Shown here piece by piece: positions 36,514-45,855 of a stretch of DNA of 64,000 bases. How positions within the stretch are numbered: the stretch's first letter is position 1; each line of letters begins with the position of its first letter. The stretch is taken from assembly GCF_002209535.1 (NCBI RefSeq), contig NZ_NJIG01000008.1:231157-295156 (forward strand), written 5' to 3'. Below the pieces are notes generated by a model. The model ran no database searches. It worked only from the letters and a program-made list of their open reading frames with translations, and had not been told where the DNA came from. The DNA is from Achromobacter marplatensis. GTDB taxonomy: Bacteria; Pseudomonadota; Gammaproteobacteria; Burkholderiales; Burkholderiaceae_B. The position numbers and the translations under genes were made by a program.

Positions 36514-37268
36514 TCGAAATCCAGCAACTGAGCAAGCAGTACGGCGACAGCGTGGTTGTCGACGACGTCAACCTGGAACTGCCGGCCAACGGCGTTACCG
36601 CCATCATCGGACCCAATGGCGCGGGCAAATCGACCTTGCTGTCGATGATCAGCCGCTTGCTGCCGATGTCGGCCGGGCAGGTAAAGGTGGATGGGCTGGA
36701 TGTGACCCGTGCCGATAGCCGCGAACTGGCCCGCCGGCTGTCCATCCTGCGCCAGGACAATCACCTGCCGTTGCGCCTGACGGTGAACGACCTGGTCGCG
36801 TTTGGCCGCTACCCGCACACCGGGGGGCGGTTGACGCTGGACGACAAGGTGCACATCGACCGCGCCATCGCCTATCTGGACCTGGAGCCTCTGGCCGGCC
36901 GCTATCTGGATGAGATGTCCGGGGGGCAACGCCAGCGCGCATTCGTGGCGATGGTGCTATGCCAGGACACGCGCTACGTGTTGCTGGACGAACCCTTGAA
37001 CAGCCTGGACATGAAACATGCGGTGGCCATGATGGGCACCCTGCGCCGCGCGGCCGATGAGCTGGGCAAGACGGTGGTGCTGGTGCTGCACGACATTAAC
37101 TTCGCGTCCAGCTATGCGGACCGCATCGTGGCGATGTGTCAGGGGCGCATCGCGCATCAGGGCACCCCGGCGGAATTGATTCGCGCCGAGGTATTGAGCC
37201 CGCTGTATGAACTGCCGATCGATGTGCACGAAATCGGCGGCAAGCGGATTTGCGTGTATTACCGGTAG
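36510..37268 (+). CDS. Iron-siderophore ABC ATPase (FatE/CeuD/YclP-like)
   Basis: A 252-residue ATPase with Walker A GPNGAGKSTLL, signature MSGGQRQRAFVAMVL and Walker B YVLLDEPLNSLDMKH. The ATG overlaps the stop of the second permease (ATGA). It completes a receptor / binding protein / two permease / ATPase siderophore uptake system. Confidence 0.93.
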   Translation: MIEIQQLSKQYGDSVVVDDVNLELPANGVTAIIGPNGAGKSTLLSMISRLLPMSAGQVKVDGLDVTRADSRELARRLSILRQDNHLPLRLTVNDLVAFGRYPHTGGRLTLDDKVHIDRAIAYLDLEPLAGRYLDEMSGGQRQRAFVAMVLCQDTRYVLLDEPLNSLDMKHAVAMMGTLRRAADELGKTVVLVLHDINFASSYADRIVAMCQGRIAHQGTPAELIRAEVLSPLYELPIDVHEIGGKRICVYYR

Positions 37269-37275
37269 GGCCACC

Positions 37276-37295
37276 GCCGGCCTGAATCGGCCGGC
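37276..37295. terminator. Hairpin between convergent genes
   Basis: GCCGGCC and GGCCGGC form a perfect 7-bp stem with a 6-nt loop. It lies between the siderophore ATPase and MFS stops. There is no T run, so termination is uncertain. Confidence 0.4.
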
Positions 37296-37309
37296 CCCAC
37301 CGGAAGCCG

Positions 37310-38530
37310 TCAGCGCGCCGATTCCGTGCTGGCGACGAGGTTGCCCTGGCGCGCCGCACGATGCCGGCGTTCCAGCAAGACGGCCCACAACCACAAGGGC
37401 ATGGCGCCTAGCGCCAGCAGGCTGCCGACCCAGCCGGTTGACGTCCAGCCATAGCCCGCGGCAATCGCCAGCCCACCCAGCAGGGGGCCCAGCGCGTTGG
37501 CGGTGTTGAAGGCCGAGTGGTTCAGCGCCGCGGCCAGGCCTTGCGCATCGCCTGCGACATCCATCAAGCGGGTCTGCAGCACCGTGCCCAACGCGCCGCC
37601 CACACCCACCAGGAAGACGTTCAGCGTGATCAGCCAGACGTTGTGCGCCATCAGCGGGAACAGCGCCAGGACCACGGCCGACCACAGCAGCAGCAGGCCG
37701 GCGGTGCGCATCACCGCGCGGTCGGCAAAGATCGGCACCACCATATTGCCGACCGTCAGCCCCACGCCGAACGCGCTGAGCACAAACGGCACGACCGACG
37801 GCGACACCTGCGTGACGGCGCCAAGCGTGTCGGCCAGATACGTGTAGACCGAGAACAAGCCGCCGAAACCGACGGCGCCGATCGCCAGCGTGATCCAGAC
37901 CTGGCCGCGGCCCAGCGCGCTCAGTTCGCGCAGCGGGCTGGCCTTGTGGTCGGCGGGCGTGTCGGGCGCAAAGATGGCCACGCTGACCATCGTCAGCACC
38001 GCCAGCAGCGACACCAGGGCGAAGCTCCAGCGCCAGCCGATCACCTGGCCCAGCCAGTTGGCCAGCGGCACGCCCACGATGGTGGCGACGGTCAGCCCGA
38101 GAAACACGCGGCCCACGGCCATGGTGCGCCGGTTGGCGGGCACGAGCGAACTGGCCACCAGCGACGCAATGCCGAAGTACGCGCCGTGGGGCAGGCCGCT
38201 CAGGAAGCGGAAGACCAGCATCCAGTGGTAGTCAGGCGCGATCGCGCTCAGGCCGTTGCCGATGGCGAACAGGCCCATCAGCGCGATAAGCAGCCGGCGG
38301 CGGGGCATTCTGGCGCCCAGCACGGCAAGGATCGGCGCGCCCACCACCACGCCCAGCGCATAGGCGCTGATGACATGGCCGGCGGTGGGTGCGTCGATGC
38401 CGAGCGACTGAGAGAAGTAGGGCAGCAAACTCATCGTGGCGAACTCGGTGGTTCCGATGGCGAAGCTGCCGACAGCAAGGGCAAGCAGCACCAGTGCGGG
38501 CCGGTGTTGCGTAGAAGAGGGGTGGGACAT
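37310..38530 (-). CDS. MFS transporter, drug/sugar efflux type (DHA1)
   Basis: A 406-residue, twelve-span transporter. N-terminal ALAVGSFAIGTTEFATMSLLPYFSQSLG is the AraJ/PbuE/YdhP-type DHA1 opening, and GLPHGAYFGIASLVASSLVPANRRTMAVGRVFLGL in the middle is the family motif before the fifth span. Substrate unknown (sugars, purines or drugs). Its start is near 38530, with a 152-bp gap to the end of the nucleotidase gene on the same strand. Confidence 0.88.
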   Translation of the reverse strand: MSHPSSTQHRPALVLLALAVGSFAIGTTEFATMSLLPYFSQSLGIDAPTAGHVISAYALGVVVGAPILAVLGARMPRRRLLIALMGLFAIGNGLSAIAPDYHWMLVFRFLSGLPHGAYFGIASLVASSLVPANRRTMAVGRVFLGLTVATIVGVPLANWLGQVIGWRWSFALVSLLAVLTMVSVAIFAPDTPADHKASPLRELSALGRGQVWITLAIGAVGFGGLFSVYTYLADTLGAVTQVSPSVVPFVLSAFGVGLTVGNMVVPIFADRAVMRTAGLLLLWSAVVLALFPLMAHNVWLITLNVFLVGVGGALGTVLQTRLMDVAGDAQGLAAALNHSAFNTANALGPLLGGLAIAAGYGWTSTGWVGSLLALGAMPLWLWAVLLERRHRAARQGNLVASTESAR

Positions 38531-38616
38531 GTGATTACTAGGGGGGAGTCGCTGAAATGTTGCGGCGCAACAGCGTCATTGTAAGCACCCCAAGCTGTCA
38601 TTTAAATGTCTGCCGC

Positions 38617-38666
38617 TTAAAAAGGGGCCAGTCCCCGTGGCAGGGCGCCCGGATACCCGGGCGCCC
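38617..38666 (-). terminator. Terminator of the CpdB-like gene
   Basis: On the minus strand a 10-bp perfect stem (GGGCGCCCGG with CCGGGCGCCC, 38643-38666, 4-nt loop) is followed by a smaller GGGG/CCCC hairpin and a T run at 38623-38617. It lies 17 bp after the nucleotidase stop. Confidence 0.65.
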
Positions 38667-38682
38667 GTTTGCCAGCCGACGC

Positions 38683-40803
38683 TTACTGACTGAGATCGAC
38701 CGCGTAACGCGACAGTTGCGTCGTCGCGTCCGGCGTGGCGTCGTACACAGAGACGTTGGTCACGCCATGGGCGGTGGCCATCGGCAGGGTGCCGGGTACG
38801 GACCAGAACACGACCGGGCCGGCCAGCGCGCCCAACTGCTTGAAGCGCCAGCTGCGGTCCAGGCCGTAGGTGGCGAGATCCAGCGTGGGGTTTTTCTTGA
38901 TGTAGCTGATCAGCACGTCGCGGCTGGCGTCGGGGGCTTGCAGCACGATGTCGCCCTTGCCGCCGGCCAGGCCCGGGAAGTCGCCGCCGCCGCTGGCACG
39001 GTAGTTGTTGGTCACCACCAGGAACTGCGCAGCCAGGTCCAACGGCGCGCCCTGGTAAGTCAGGCCCGAAATGCGCGAGCCCTTGGGCTGGCTGACGTCG
39101 ATCTCGTACTTCAGCGCATTGCCCGCCGCATACAGCACGTCGAAGTTGAACGTGGGAAAGCTGGTGTCGACCAGGTCTTGCGGGGCGACCTGGGCCGGAT
39201 CGATCTGCTTGAACTGTTCGGCCGTCTTTTCCAGCCACTGGCGCACGGTGTCGCCCGTCACCCGCACGACTTGCAGCGTGTTGGGATATAGATAAAGGTC
39301 AGCGGCGTTGTTGATCGCCACGTTGCCCTGCTTGACGAACGTGAAGTCGCCGGGACCGTTGCGGCCCCCCTTGAACGGCGCGGCAGCCGACAGGATGGGC
39401 AGGTTGCCATACGACGGGCTGTTCTTGGCGATGTAGTCCGTCAGGTAGTCGATCTGCGCCATGTTCACGATCTGCAGGGCCGACACGTCGCCCGTCAGCG
39501 CGTAGTAGGTTGCCATGTCGAACTGGCTCTGCCCGATCGGCGTTTTCACGTAGGCGATGGTGGCGGTGTGCTCGGCTTGCACCAGTTGCTGCACGGCGGC
39601 GTCCGAGGCCACGTACGTTGCCGGCGTGGCGCCGTTTTGCGCGGTCAGGCGCGTCGAGATGCGCTGCACGCTGGTCGCATCTTTCTGTACTTTCCAGCCC
39701 TTGTCATAGGCGAGCTTCAGCGTGATCTGGCCCAGGTTGTTGCCCCATTGGCCGGCCTGCACCGCCGGCACGCCATTGATCAGGCCTTTCTCCAGATCGA
39801 TGCCGGGTTGGCCGCGGAACTGGGACGTGGCGCTGGTGTCTGGGAACAGCAAGTGCTGGTGGCCGGTGATCAGCGCGTCGATGCCCGGCACCTGGCTCAG
39901 ATAGCCCGCGCCATTCTCCATTGACGGGCTGTAGGCCGTCTTCATGTCGATGCCGCCGTGCGCCAGCGCCACGATCAGGTCCGCGCCTGCGGCCTTCATC
40001 TCGGGCACGAAGCGTTGCGCCGTTTCCTTCCAGCCGGTGACTTCCACGTGGCCTTCCAGATTGGCCTTGTCCCATTGCAGGATGGGCGGCGGCGCAAAGC
40101 CGATGACGCCCACCTTCAACGGCACGTCGATCGTCTTGCCGTTGGCGTCCGTGGCCTTGAAGGTCTTTTCCACCAACACCCAGGGCTTAAAGATCGGCTG
40201 CTTGCTGGCGGCCGATACGACGTTGGCCGAGACGAAGGGAAAGCCCGGCGCCGCGCAGTCCTTGGCGCCGGCGGGATTGGTCTGCGCCGTGCCCTTGCCG
40301 ATGCCGGCCAAGCCGAAATCCACGTTCGTGATCTGCGACAGGAAGGGCAGGCCGTAGTTGAATTCGTGGTTGCCCATTGTGCCCGCGTCATACGCCAGCA
40401 GTTTCATCTGCTTGTAGATGGCGATCATGTCCGAGCACTGCACCGGCGACACCAGCGCCTGGTAGTCGGACAGGGCGGTGCCCTGGATGGTGTCGCCGTT
40501 GTCGAACAGCAGCGTGTTGGCGTATTGCTTGCGGGCGTTGGCGATGAGCGTGGCGGTCCGGTCCACGCCGTAGCTCTTGTCTTCGGTCAGCTTGTAGTAG
40601 TCGTAGCCCAGCACATTGGCGTGCAGGTCGGTGGTGGCAAGAATGGCCAGATCCAGCGCAGCGCCTTGCGGCACGCTCGCTTCAGGCGGTGGCGTGACCG
40701 TGCCGTCGTCATCGCCGTCGTCATCGCCGCCGCAGCCGGCCAAACCGGCTGCAAGCGTCAGGCTGGCGGACACCGCAAAGAGTTTTCGTACGTATGGCTT
40801 CAC
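38683..40803 (-). CDS. Lipoprotein 2',3'-cyclic phosphodiesterase / 3'-nucleotidase (CpdB-like)
   Basis: A 706-residue metallophosphoesterase with a C-terminal 5'-nucleotidase domain. After the signal LTLAAGLAGC comes an Asp-rich linker, then the metal-binding motifs TTDLHANVLGYDYY, NGDTIQGTAL, GTMGNHEFNYG, ALAHGGID and ITGHQH. The substrate-binding C-terminal domain contains LVVTNNYRASGGGDFPG, which is characteristic for CpdB. It would hydrolyse cyclic nucleotides and 3'-nucleotides in the periplasm. The lipobox LAGC implies a membrane anchor, unlike the soluble E. coli enzyme. GTG at 40803 is chosen for the GAAGGAAAG site and the complete signal; the frame is open further upstream. Confidence 0.85.
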   Translation of the reverse strand: MKPYVRKLFAVSASLTLAAGLAGCGGDDDGDDDGTVTPPPEASVPQGAALDLAILATTDLHANVLGYDYYKLTEDKSYGVDRTATLIANARKQYANTLLFDNGDTIQGTALSDYQALVSPVQCSDMIAIYKQMKLLAYDAGTMGNHEFNYGLPFLSQITNVDFGLAGIGKGTAQTNPAGAKDCAAPGFPFVSANVVSAASKQPIFKPWVLVEKTFKATDANGKTIDVPLKVGVIGFAPPPILQWDKANLEGHVEVTGWKETAQRFVPEMKAAGADLIVALAHGGIDMKTAYSPSMENGAGYLSQVPGIDALITGHQHLLFPDTSATSQFRGQPGIDLEKGLINGVPAVQAGQWGNNLGQITLKLAYDKGWKVQKDATSVQRISTRLTAQNGATPATYVASDAAVQQLVQAEHTATIAYVKTPIGQSQFDMATYYALTGDVSALQIVNMAQIDYLTDYIAKNSPSYGNLPILSAAAPFKGGRNGPGDFTFVKQGNVAINNAADLYLYPNTLQVVRVTGDTVRQWLEKTAEQFKQIDPAQVAPQDLVDTSFPTFNFDVLYAAGNALKYEIDVSQPKGSRISGLTYQGAPLDLAAQFLVVTNNYRASGGGDFPGLAGGKGDIVLQAPDASRDVLISYIKKNPTLDLATYGLDRSWRFKQLGALAGPVVFWSVPGTLPMATAHGVTNVSVYDATPDATTQLSRYAVDLSQ

Positions 40804-40939
40804 CGTCTTTCCTTCGGGTTTGAAGGAGATCAATTTTGGGGACAGTGTGTGACCTGGAAGTGACATGCCGGCGCGAGGCCGTTGCGCAGTGCAACGCGGC
40901 GACGCGTTGGCGCCCACGCTCTACGTTCACGGAGGTCCG

Positions 40940-41767
40940 TCAGCGCAAGGGCGATTCCCGGGTGAGGCTGTCGGTTTCCAACGCCGCCAGCCCGTCCAGG
41001 AAACGCCAGGCGAAGGAACCCGGGCCGTCGGCCAAGGCCCCGGCGCGTTGGCCGGCGATGCCGAAGCACGACAGTGCAGCGACGGCGGCGGTATAGGGGT
41101 CGCCTTTGGAGACGGCCGCGAAGGCGCCAACCAGCGCGGTCAGGGCGCAGCCCGTGGCGGTGACGCGTGGCATCAGCGCGGACCCGCCCGTGATGCGCAC
41201 GGCGCGTTGGCCGTCGGTGACGTAGTCGGTTTCGCCGGTAACGGCCACGACCGTTTGGTGGGCCGCGGCGATGGCCCGTGCGGATTGCTCGGCCTGGGCC
41301 ACGGCGTCGCGTGCGTCCACGCCTTTGCCCGTGCTTTGGCCGCCGGCCAACGCGATGATCTCCGAGGCGTTGCCGCGGATGATGGCAGGGCGCAAGGCCA
41401 GGAGGCGCCGTACGGCGTCGCGGCGGAAGGCGGTGGCGTGGTGGGCCACCGGATCCAGCACCCAGGGGATGCCTGCCTGGCGGGCGGCGTCCGCGGTCAG
41501 CAGCATGCTTTCCAGCCAGGGCGCCGACAGCGTGCCGATATTGATGACCACCGCGCCGGCGATCTGCGCGAACTCCGGCGCTTCGTCCGTGGCGTGCACC
41601 ATGGCGGGCGATGCGCCCATCGCCAGCAGCACGTTGGCCGCGAAGTTCATGGAGACGAAATTGGTCAGGCACTGCACCAGCGGGGCGTCGCGGCGGACGG
41701 CCGCGTACAGGTCTTGCGACGCCCGGGCCAGGGCGGCGTTGTCGGAGAGAGAATCAGCCATGCGCAA
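40940..41767 (-). CDS. thiM: Hydroxyethylthiazole kinase
   Basis: A 275-residue ribokinase-like ThiM. Markers are PLVQCLTNFVSMNFAANVLLAMGASPAM (29-56), the WVLDPVAHH region, RGNASEI, and the anion-hole GCALTALVGAFAAV near the C-terminus. It salvages the thiazole moiety for thiamine synthesis. The product is of slightly over normal length. No thiD or thiE is near; it is the last gene of a minus-strand group starting with an amidohydrolase, 104 bp after the flavin monooxygenase. I looked for a TPP riboswitch in that gap and saw none. Confidence 0.92.
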   Translation of the reverse strand: MRMADSLSDNAALARASQDLYAAVRRDAPLVQCLTNFVSMNFAANVLLAMGASPAMVHATDEAPEFAQIAGAVVINIGTLSAPWLESMLLTADAARQAGIPWVLDPVAHHATAFRRDAVRRLLALRPAIIRGNASEIIALAGGQSTGKGVDARDAVAQAEQSARAIAAAHQTVVAVTGETDYVTDGQRAVRITGGSALMPRVTATGCALTALVGAFAAVSKGDPYTAAVAALSCFGIAGQRAGALADGPGSFAWRFLDGLAALETDSLTRESPLR

Positions 41768-41871
41768 AGGGGATCAGGGGGATCTGCGCATGGTCTGGCT
41801 GGCGGCCGGCCTTGTCAAGCCGGGTGCGGAGCCTGCATCGGGGGCGCCGTCTGCGGGGGCCTGCCGCCCCT

Positions 41872-43230
41872 CTACGCCGCCCGCGGTTGCTCGCGTGCCA
41901 GGGTGTGCCGGTTGGGCGGCCGTTGCAGGCCCAGGTGTTCGCGCAGTGTGGTGCCCTGGTATTCGGTGCGGAACAGGCCGCGGCGGCGCAGTTCCGGCAA
42001 CACGTGTTCGATGAAATCATCCAGGCCACCGGGCAGCCAGGGCGACATGATGTTGAAGCCGTCGGCGCCGCCTTCCTCGAACCATTGCTGCAACTGGTCA
42101 GCAATGCTTTGCGGCGTGCCGACGACCTGCTGGTGGCCGCGTGCGCCGGCGATGCGCAGGTAGAGGTCCCGGATGGTCAGGTTTTCGCGCTGCGCCAGGT
42201 CTATCAGCAACTGCTGGCGGCTTTTGCCGCCGTTCGTCTCGGGCAGCGACGGCAGCGGCCCGTCCACCGGGTAGGAAGACAGGTCAATGCCCCCGATCAT
42301 GTTCGACAGCAGCGACACGCCCACGACAGGATGGATCAGATCCTGGAGCGTCTGGAATTTATCTTCGGCTTCCTCCTGCGTGCGCCCGACGATGGGGAAG
42401 ATGCCCGGCATGATCTTGATGCCGTCGGGGTCTCGGCCGTGTTGCGCCGCGCGATGCCGGATGTCGCCGTAGAACTCGCGCGCCTGGTCGAACGTTTGAT
42501 GCGCCACGAAGATGACTTCGGCCGTGCGCGCCGCCAGGTCGCGGCCGGCCTCGGACGCGCCGGCCTGCACCACGACCGGCCAGCCTTGGGGCGAGCGTCC
42601 GACGTTTAAGGGGCCGCGGACGGAGAAGTGCTTGTCTTTATGGTTAAGGGCGTGGTGCTTGCCGGCATCGAAGAATTCGCCGGTGTGCTTGTCCCGGATG
42701 AACGCGTCGTCTTCCCAGGTGTCCCACAAGCCCGTCACGACGTCGTAGAACTCTTCGGCGCGCTGGTAGCGCAACGGGTGCGCCACGTGCGTGTCCAGAT
42801 TGAAGTTCTGCGCTTCGCCTTCGCCGCTAGAGGTGACGAGATTCCAGCCGGATCGGCCGCCGCTGATCAGGTCCAGCGACGCGAACTTGCGGGCCACATG
42901 GTAGGGCTCGTTGTAGGTCGTGGATACCGTGGCGATAAGCCCGATGCGTTCGGTGACGGCCGCCAGCGCGGACAGGAGCGTGAGCGGTTCGAAATGCTCG
43001 GCGCGGGCCGTGCGCGAGAGGGAGGCGCTGTGCGTGTTGCGCACGCCGACCGAGTCGGCGAAGAAGACCGCGTCGAATTTGGCGGCCTCGGCTTTGCGCG
43101 CCAGGTCCACGTAGTGCCGGAAGTTCTGGCCGGCGTCGGCCGAGGCGTCGGGGTGGCGCCACGCGGCGATGTGGTGGCCGGTCTGCATCAAAAAGGCGCC
43201 CAGCTTGATTTGGCGGGAAGGATTGCTCAT
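41872..43230 (-). CDS. FMN-dependent monooxygenase (NtaA/SnaA/DszA family)
   Basis: A 452-residue luciferase-like flavin monooxygenase. It has HHIAAWRHPDA, AKFDAVFFADSVGV, FEPLTLLSALAAVTERIGLIATVSTTYNEPYHVARKFASLDLISGGRSGWNLVTS (about 80-133), which is the diagnostic block of the NtaA/DszA group, and WPVVVQAGASEAGRDLAA. Enzymes of this family use reduced FMN from a separate reductase to cleave C-S or C-N bonds. No reductase gene is nearby. Together with the SsuABC-like transporter it suggests use of an organosulfur or similar compound. Confidence 0.9.
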   Translation of the reverse strand: MSNPSRQIKLGAFLMQTGHHIAAWRHPDASADAGQNFRHYVDLARKAEAAKFDAVFFADSVGVRNTHSASLSRTARAEHFEPLTLLSALAAVTERIGLIATVSTTYNEPYHVARKFASLDLISGGRSGWNLVTSSGEGEAQNFNLDTHVAHPLRYQRAEEFYDVVTGLWDTWEDDAFIRDKHTGEFFDAGKHHALNHKDKHFSVRGPLNVGRSPQGWPVVVQAGASEAGRDLAARTAEVIFVAHQTFDQAREFYGDIRHRAAQHGRDPDGIKIMPGIFPIVGRTQEEAEDKFQTLQDLIHPVVGVSLLSNMIGGIDLSSYPVDGPLPSLPETNGGKSRQQLLIDLAQRENLTIRDLYLRIAGARGHQQVVGTPQSIADQLQQWFEEGGADGFNIMSPWLPGGLDDFIEHVLPELRRRGLFRTEYQGTTLREHLGLQRPPNRHTLAREQPRAA

Positions 43231-43259
43231 CGGGTTTCCAGGTCAATGCGGGAAGGGGG

Positions 43260-44129
43260 CTACCAGGCCATGCGCAGGCGATCCAGGGCAGGCAGCGTGC
43301 CTACCGTGGCCGTCAGGGCGCCGGGAGGCGGCAGGCGCTCGTTGTCGGCAATGCGGCCGTCGGGGTCCAGGAAGTCTCCAAGTACGTCGTCGCGCAGCCG
43401 GATGAAACGCAAGTCGCTGCGGTTGCGCGGATGCGGCAGGTCGACGTCGACGATGCGGCGGATGCGCCCGGGGCGTGGCTGCATCACCACGACGCGGTCG
43501 CCCAGGAACACGGCTTCTTCCACGTCGTGGGTGACAAGGATCATCGTGATCTGCTCTTTTTCCCAAATGCGCTGCAGTTCGTTCTGCAACCGCGAACGCG
43601 TCAGCGCGTCCAGGGCGCCCAGCGGTTCATCCAGCAGCAGCACGCGCGGCCGGTTCACCAGGCCGCGCGCGATGGCCACGCGCTGGGCCATGCCGCCCGA
43701 AATCTGGTGCGGGAAGGATTTCTCGAAGCCCTGCAGCCCCACCAGCGCGATATGCTCGGCCACCAGCTCTTTTTTCTCGGCCTTGGTCAGTGCCGCATTG
43801 CGCAGGCCGGCCGCGATGTTGCGTTCCACATTGAGCCAGGGGAACAGCCGATGGTCCTGGAACACGATGCCGCGGTCCAGCCCGGCGCCTTGCACGGGCT
43901 TGCCGTCCAGCAGGATCTGGCCGGAGTAGTCTTCGTCCAGGTCCAGGATCAGGCGCAGCAGGGTGGATTTGCCGCAGCCGCTGGCGCCCACGATGCTGAC
44001 GAAGCGGCCCGCGGGCACGTCCAGGTTGATGTCCTGCAGCACCTGCAGGGCTTGTGCGCCGTCGCCGCTGCCCGCATAGCGCTTGCCCACGCCGCGGATG
44101 CTCAATTCCTTGCCGAAGGTATCCGTCAT
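43260..44129 (-). CDS. SsuB/TauB-like ABC ATPase
   Basis: A 289-residue ATPase with Walker A GASGCGKSTLL, SGGMAQRVAIARGLV as signature and Walker B VLLLDEPLGALDALTR. The insertion FQDHRLFPWLNVERNIA is the nitrate/sulfonate/taurine-group form. The C-terminal tail is about 35 residues longer than SsuB and has no recognised domain. It is 16 bp downstream of a permease on the same strand. Confidence 0.9.
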   Translation of the reverse strand: MTDTFGKELSIRGVGKRYAGSGDGAQALQVLQDINLDVPAGRFVSIVGASGCGKSTLLRLILDLDEDYSGQILLDGKPVQGAGLDRGIVFQDHRLFPWLNVERNIAAGLRNAALTKAEKKELVAEHIALVGLQGFEKSFPHQISGGMAQRVAIARGLVNRPRVLLLDEPLGALDALTRSRLQNELQRIWEKEQITMILVTHDVEEAVFLGDRVVVMQPRPGRIRRIVDVDLPHPRNRSDLRFIRLRDDVLGDFLDPDGRIADNERLPPPGALTATVGTLPALDRLRMAW

Positions 44130-44145
44130 TCCATTTTTTCCGTTG

Positions 44146-44964
44146 TCATGCGGCGCCGAAGCGGTGCCGCGCCAGCCGGCGCTCCAACGCGCGGGCCAAT
44201 GCGTTCATGGACCATCCCACCACGCCGATCACGAACATGCCGAAGATCACGAGATCCATCTGGAAATGCTCGCTGCCTTCGATCAACGTGTTGCCGATGC
44301 CGTGGCCGGCCACCAGCAGGTATTCCGCGCCGATCGTGGCCAGCCAGGAATAGATCAGCGCCAGGTAGACGCCCGTGAAGATCGAGGGCGCGGCCGCCGG
44401 CAGCACCACATGCAGCAGCGTCTGCCAGCGCGAATAGCCGAATACGCGGGCCACTTCCAGCAGCGAGGCCGGCGTATTGCGGATGCCGTCGCAGGTGTTG
44501 ACGACCACGGGCACCAACGCCGCCAGCGACAGGAAGGTCACTTTGGCAACGTCGCCCAGGCCGAACCATACGGAGATCAGCGGAATCCAGGCAAACAGCG
44601 ATATCTGCTTGAAGGTGTTGAAGCTGGGGCCCACGATCCGGTTGAACAGCGGCAGCAGCCCCAGCAACGCACCGAGTGCCAGGCCCAGCGTGGTGCCGAT
44701 GGCAAAGCCCGTCAGCTCGCGCGCAAGGCTGGCGCTGAGCGCCCGCCACAATTGGCCCGAGGCGATCTGGTTGGCGGCGGTGTCCAGTACCTTGCCGGGG
44801 GACACCAGCAACGGCGTCGACACCCATCCCAGGTGTGCAAGCGCCCACCACGCCGCGATGGCCACGGCAGGCAGCACCAGGCCGCGCCAGCGGGCGCCCA
44901 ACCAGGCGCGCCAGGCGGGTGGCCGGTGCGACGCCGGGGCAAGGCCGGTTTGAGTGGTGGTCAT
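44146..44964 (-). CDS. SsuC-like ABC permease
   Basis: A 272-residue permease with about six spans. The sequence WWALAHLGWVSTPLLVSPGKV near the N-terminus and the coupling segment ARVFGYSRWQTLLHVVLPAAAPSIFTGVYLAL are of the sulfonate/taurine group. Its start overlaps the stop of the upstream permease by 4 bp. Confidence 0.9.
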   Translation of the reverse strand: MTTTQTGLAPASHRPPAWRAWLGARWRGLVLPAVAIAAWWALAHLGWVSTPLLVSPGKVLDTAANQIASGQLWRALSASLARELTGFAIGTTLGLALGALLGLLPLFNRIVGPSFNTFKQISLFAWIPLISVWFGLGDVAKVTFLSLAALVPVVVNTCDGIRNTPASLLEVARVFGYSRWQTLLHVVLPAAAPSIFTGVYLALIYSWLATIGAEYLLVAGHGIGNTLIEGSEHFQMDLVIFGMFVIGVVGWSMNALARALERRLARHRFGAA

Positions 44965-45845
44965 AGGCGGGCTCCGGTATTCGATACGCCCAGGCGGGTG
45001 CCTGCCTGGTTGGCGCTGACGCGGCTTTCGGCCAGGTCCAACAGTTTGTCGATGGCGTAGCCGATGGCGCCCACGACGATGACTGCGGCCATGACCAGAT
45101 CCAGCTGGAACAATTGCCGGCCATAGACGATCAGGTAACCCAATCCTTCGCTGGATGCGACCAGCTCGACCACGACCAGCGACAGCCAGGCCTTGGTGAA
45201 GCCCAGGCGCAGGCCGGTGAAGAGCGTCGGCAACGCATACGGCAGCACGACTTCCAGCACCTGCTGGCGGCGCGTGTAGCCGTAGACGCGCGCCACTTCC
45301 AACAGGCTCACCGGCGTCTGCCGGAAACCCTGCAGGGTGTTGAGCGTGACGGGCACCAGTGCCGCCTTGGCGATCAGGATGTATTTCAGCGGTTCTCCGA
45401 TGCCCACCAGCAGCAGCACGAAGGGCAGCCAGGCCAGCACGGGGATCTGCACCAGCGCGTTGAACGTGGGCAGCAGATAGGCCTCAAGCGGACGCCACAG
45501 CCCCATCGCGGCGCCCAGCGCCAGGCCAAGGGCGCTGCCCACCGCGAAGCCGACCAGCACCCGCTGCAGGCTGGCGTGCACGTTCAGCCAAAGGTCGCCG
45601 CTGGTGTACAGGTCTTGCAGCGTCAGCCAGACGAAGTGGGGCGATGGCAGCACTTGCTCGGATATCCAGCCCTGGGACGCGCCCAGTTGCCATAGGACGA
45701 GCAACGAGACGGGCAGCAGCCAGGGCAGCAGGCTTCCCCCTGCATGGCGCAGCAACGCGTAGGGCGCGCGGCCGGCACGTGGCCTTGCCGGTGCGGGCGA
45801 AACGTGGGCGGGTGAAACGGGGGCGTCCAGGGTGTTTTCTGCCAT
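44961..45845 (-). CDS. SsuC-like ABC permease, second copy
   Basis: A 294-residue permease, paralogous to the neighbouring one, with a Pro/Ala-rich N-terminal extension of about 30 residues. The coupling segment is ARVYGYTRRQQVLEVVLPYALPTLFTGLRLG. Having two different permeases instead of a homodimer is somewhat unusual for SsuABC-type systems but common in some Burkholderiales clusters. It lies 10 bp after the binding protein. Confidence 0.88.
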   Translation of the reverse strand: MAENTLDAPVSPAHVSPAPARPRAGRAPYALLRHAGGSLLPWLLPVSLLVLWQLGASQGWISEQVLPSPHFVWLTLQDLYTSGDLWLNVHASLQRVLVGFAVGSALGLALGAAMGLWRPLEAYLLPTFNALVQIPVLAWLPFVLLLVGIGEPLKYILIAKAALVPVTLNTLQGFRQTPVSLLEVARVYGYTRRQQVLEVVLPYALPTLFTGLRLGFTKAWLSLVVVELVASSEGLGYLIVYGRQLFQLDLVMAAVIVVGAIGYAIDKLLDLAESRVSANQAGTRLGVSNTGARL

Positions 45846-45855
45846 GGCGCTTTCC

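Noticed and set aside
41768..41871. TPP riboswitch ahead of thiM
   Set aside because: A GATCAGGG string is present, but the conserved CTGAGA and ACCTGATC elements and stems are not found in order on the minus strand.
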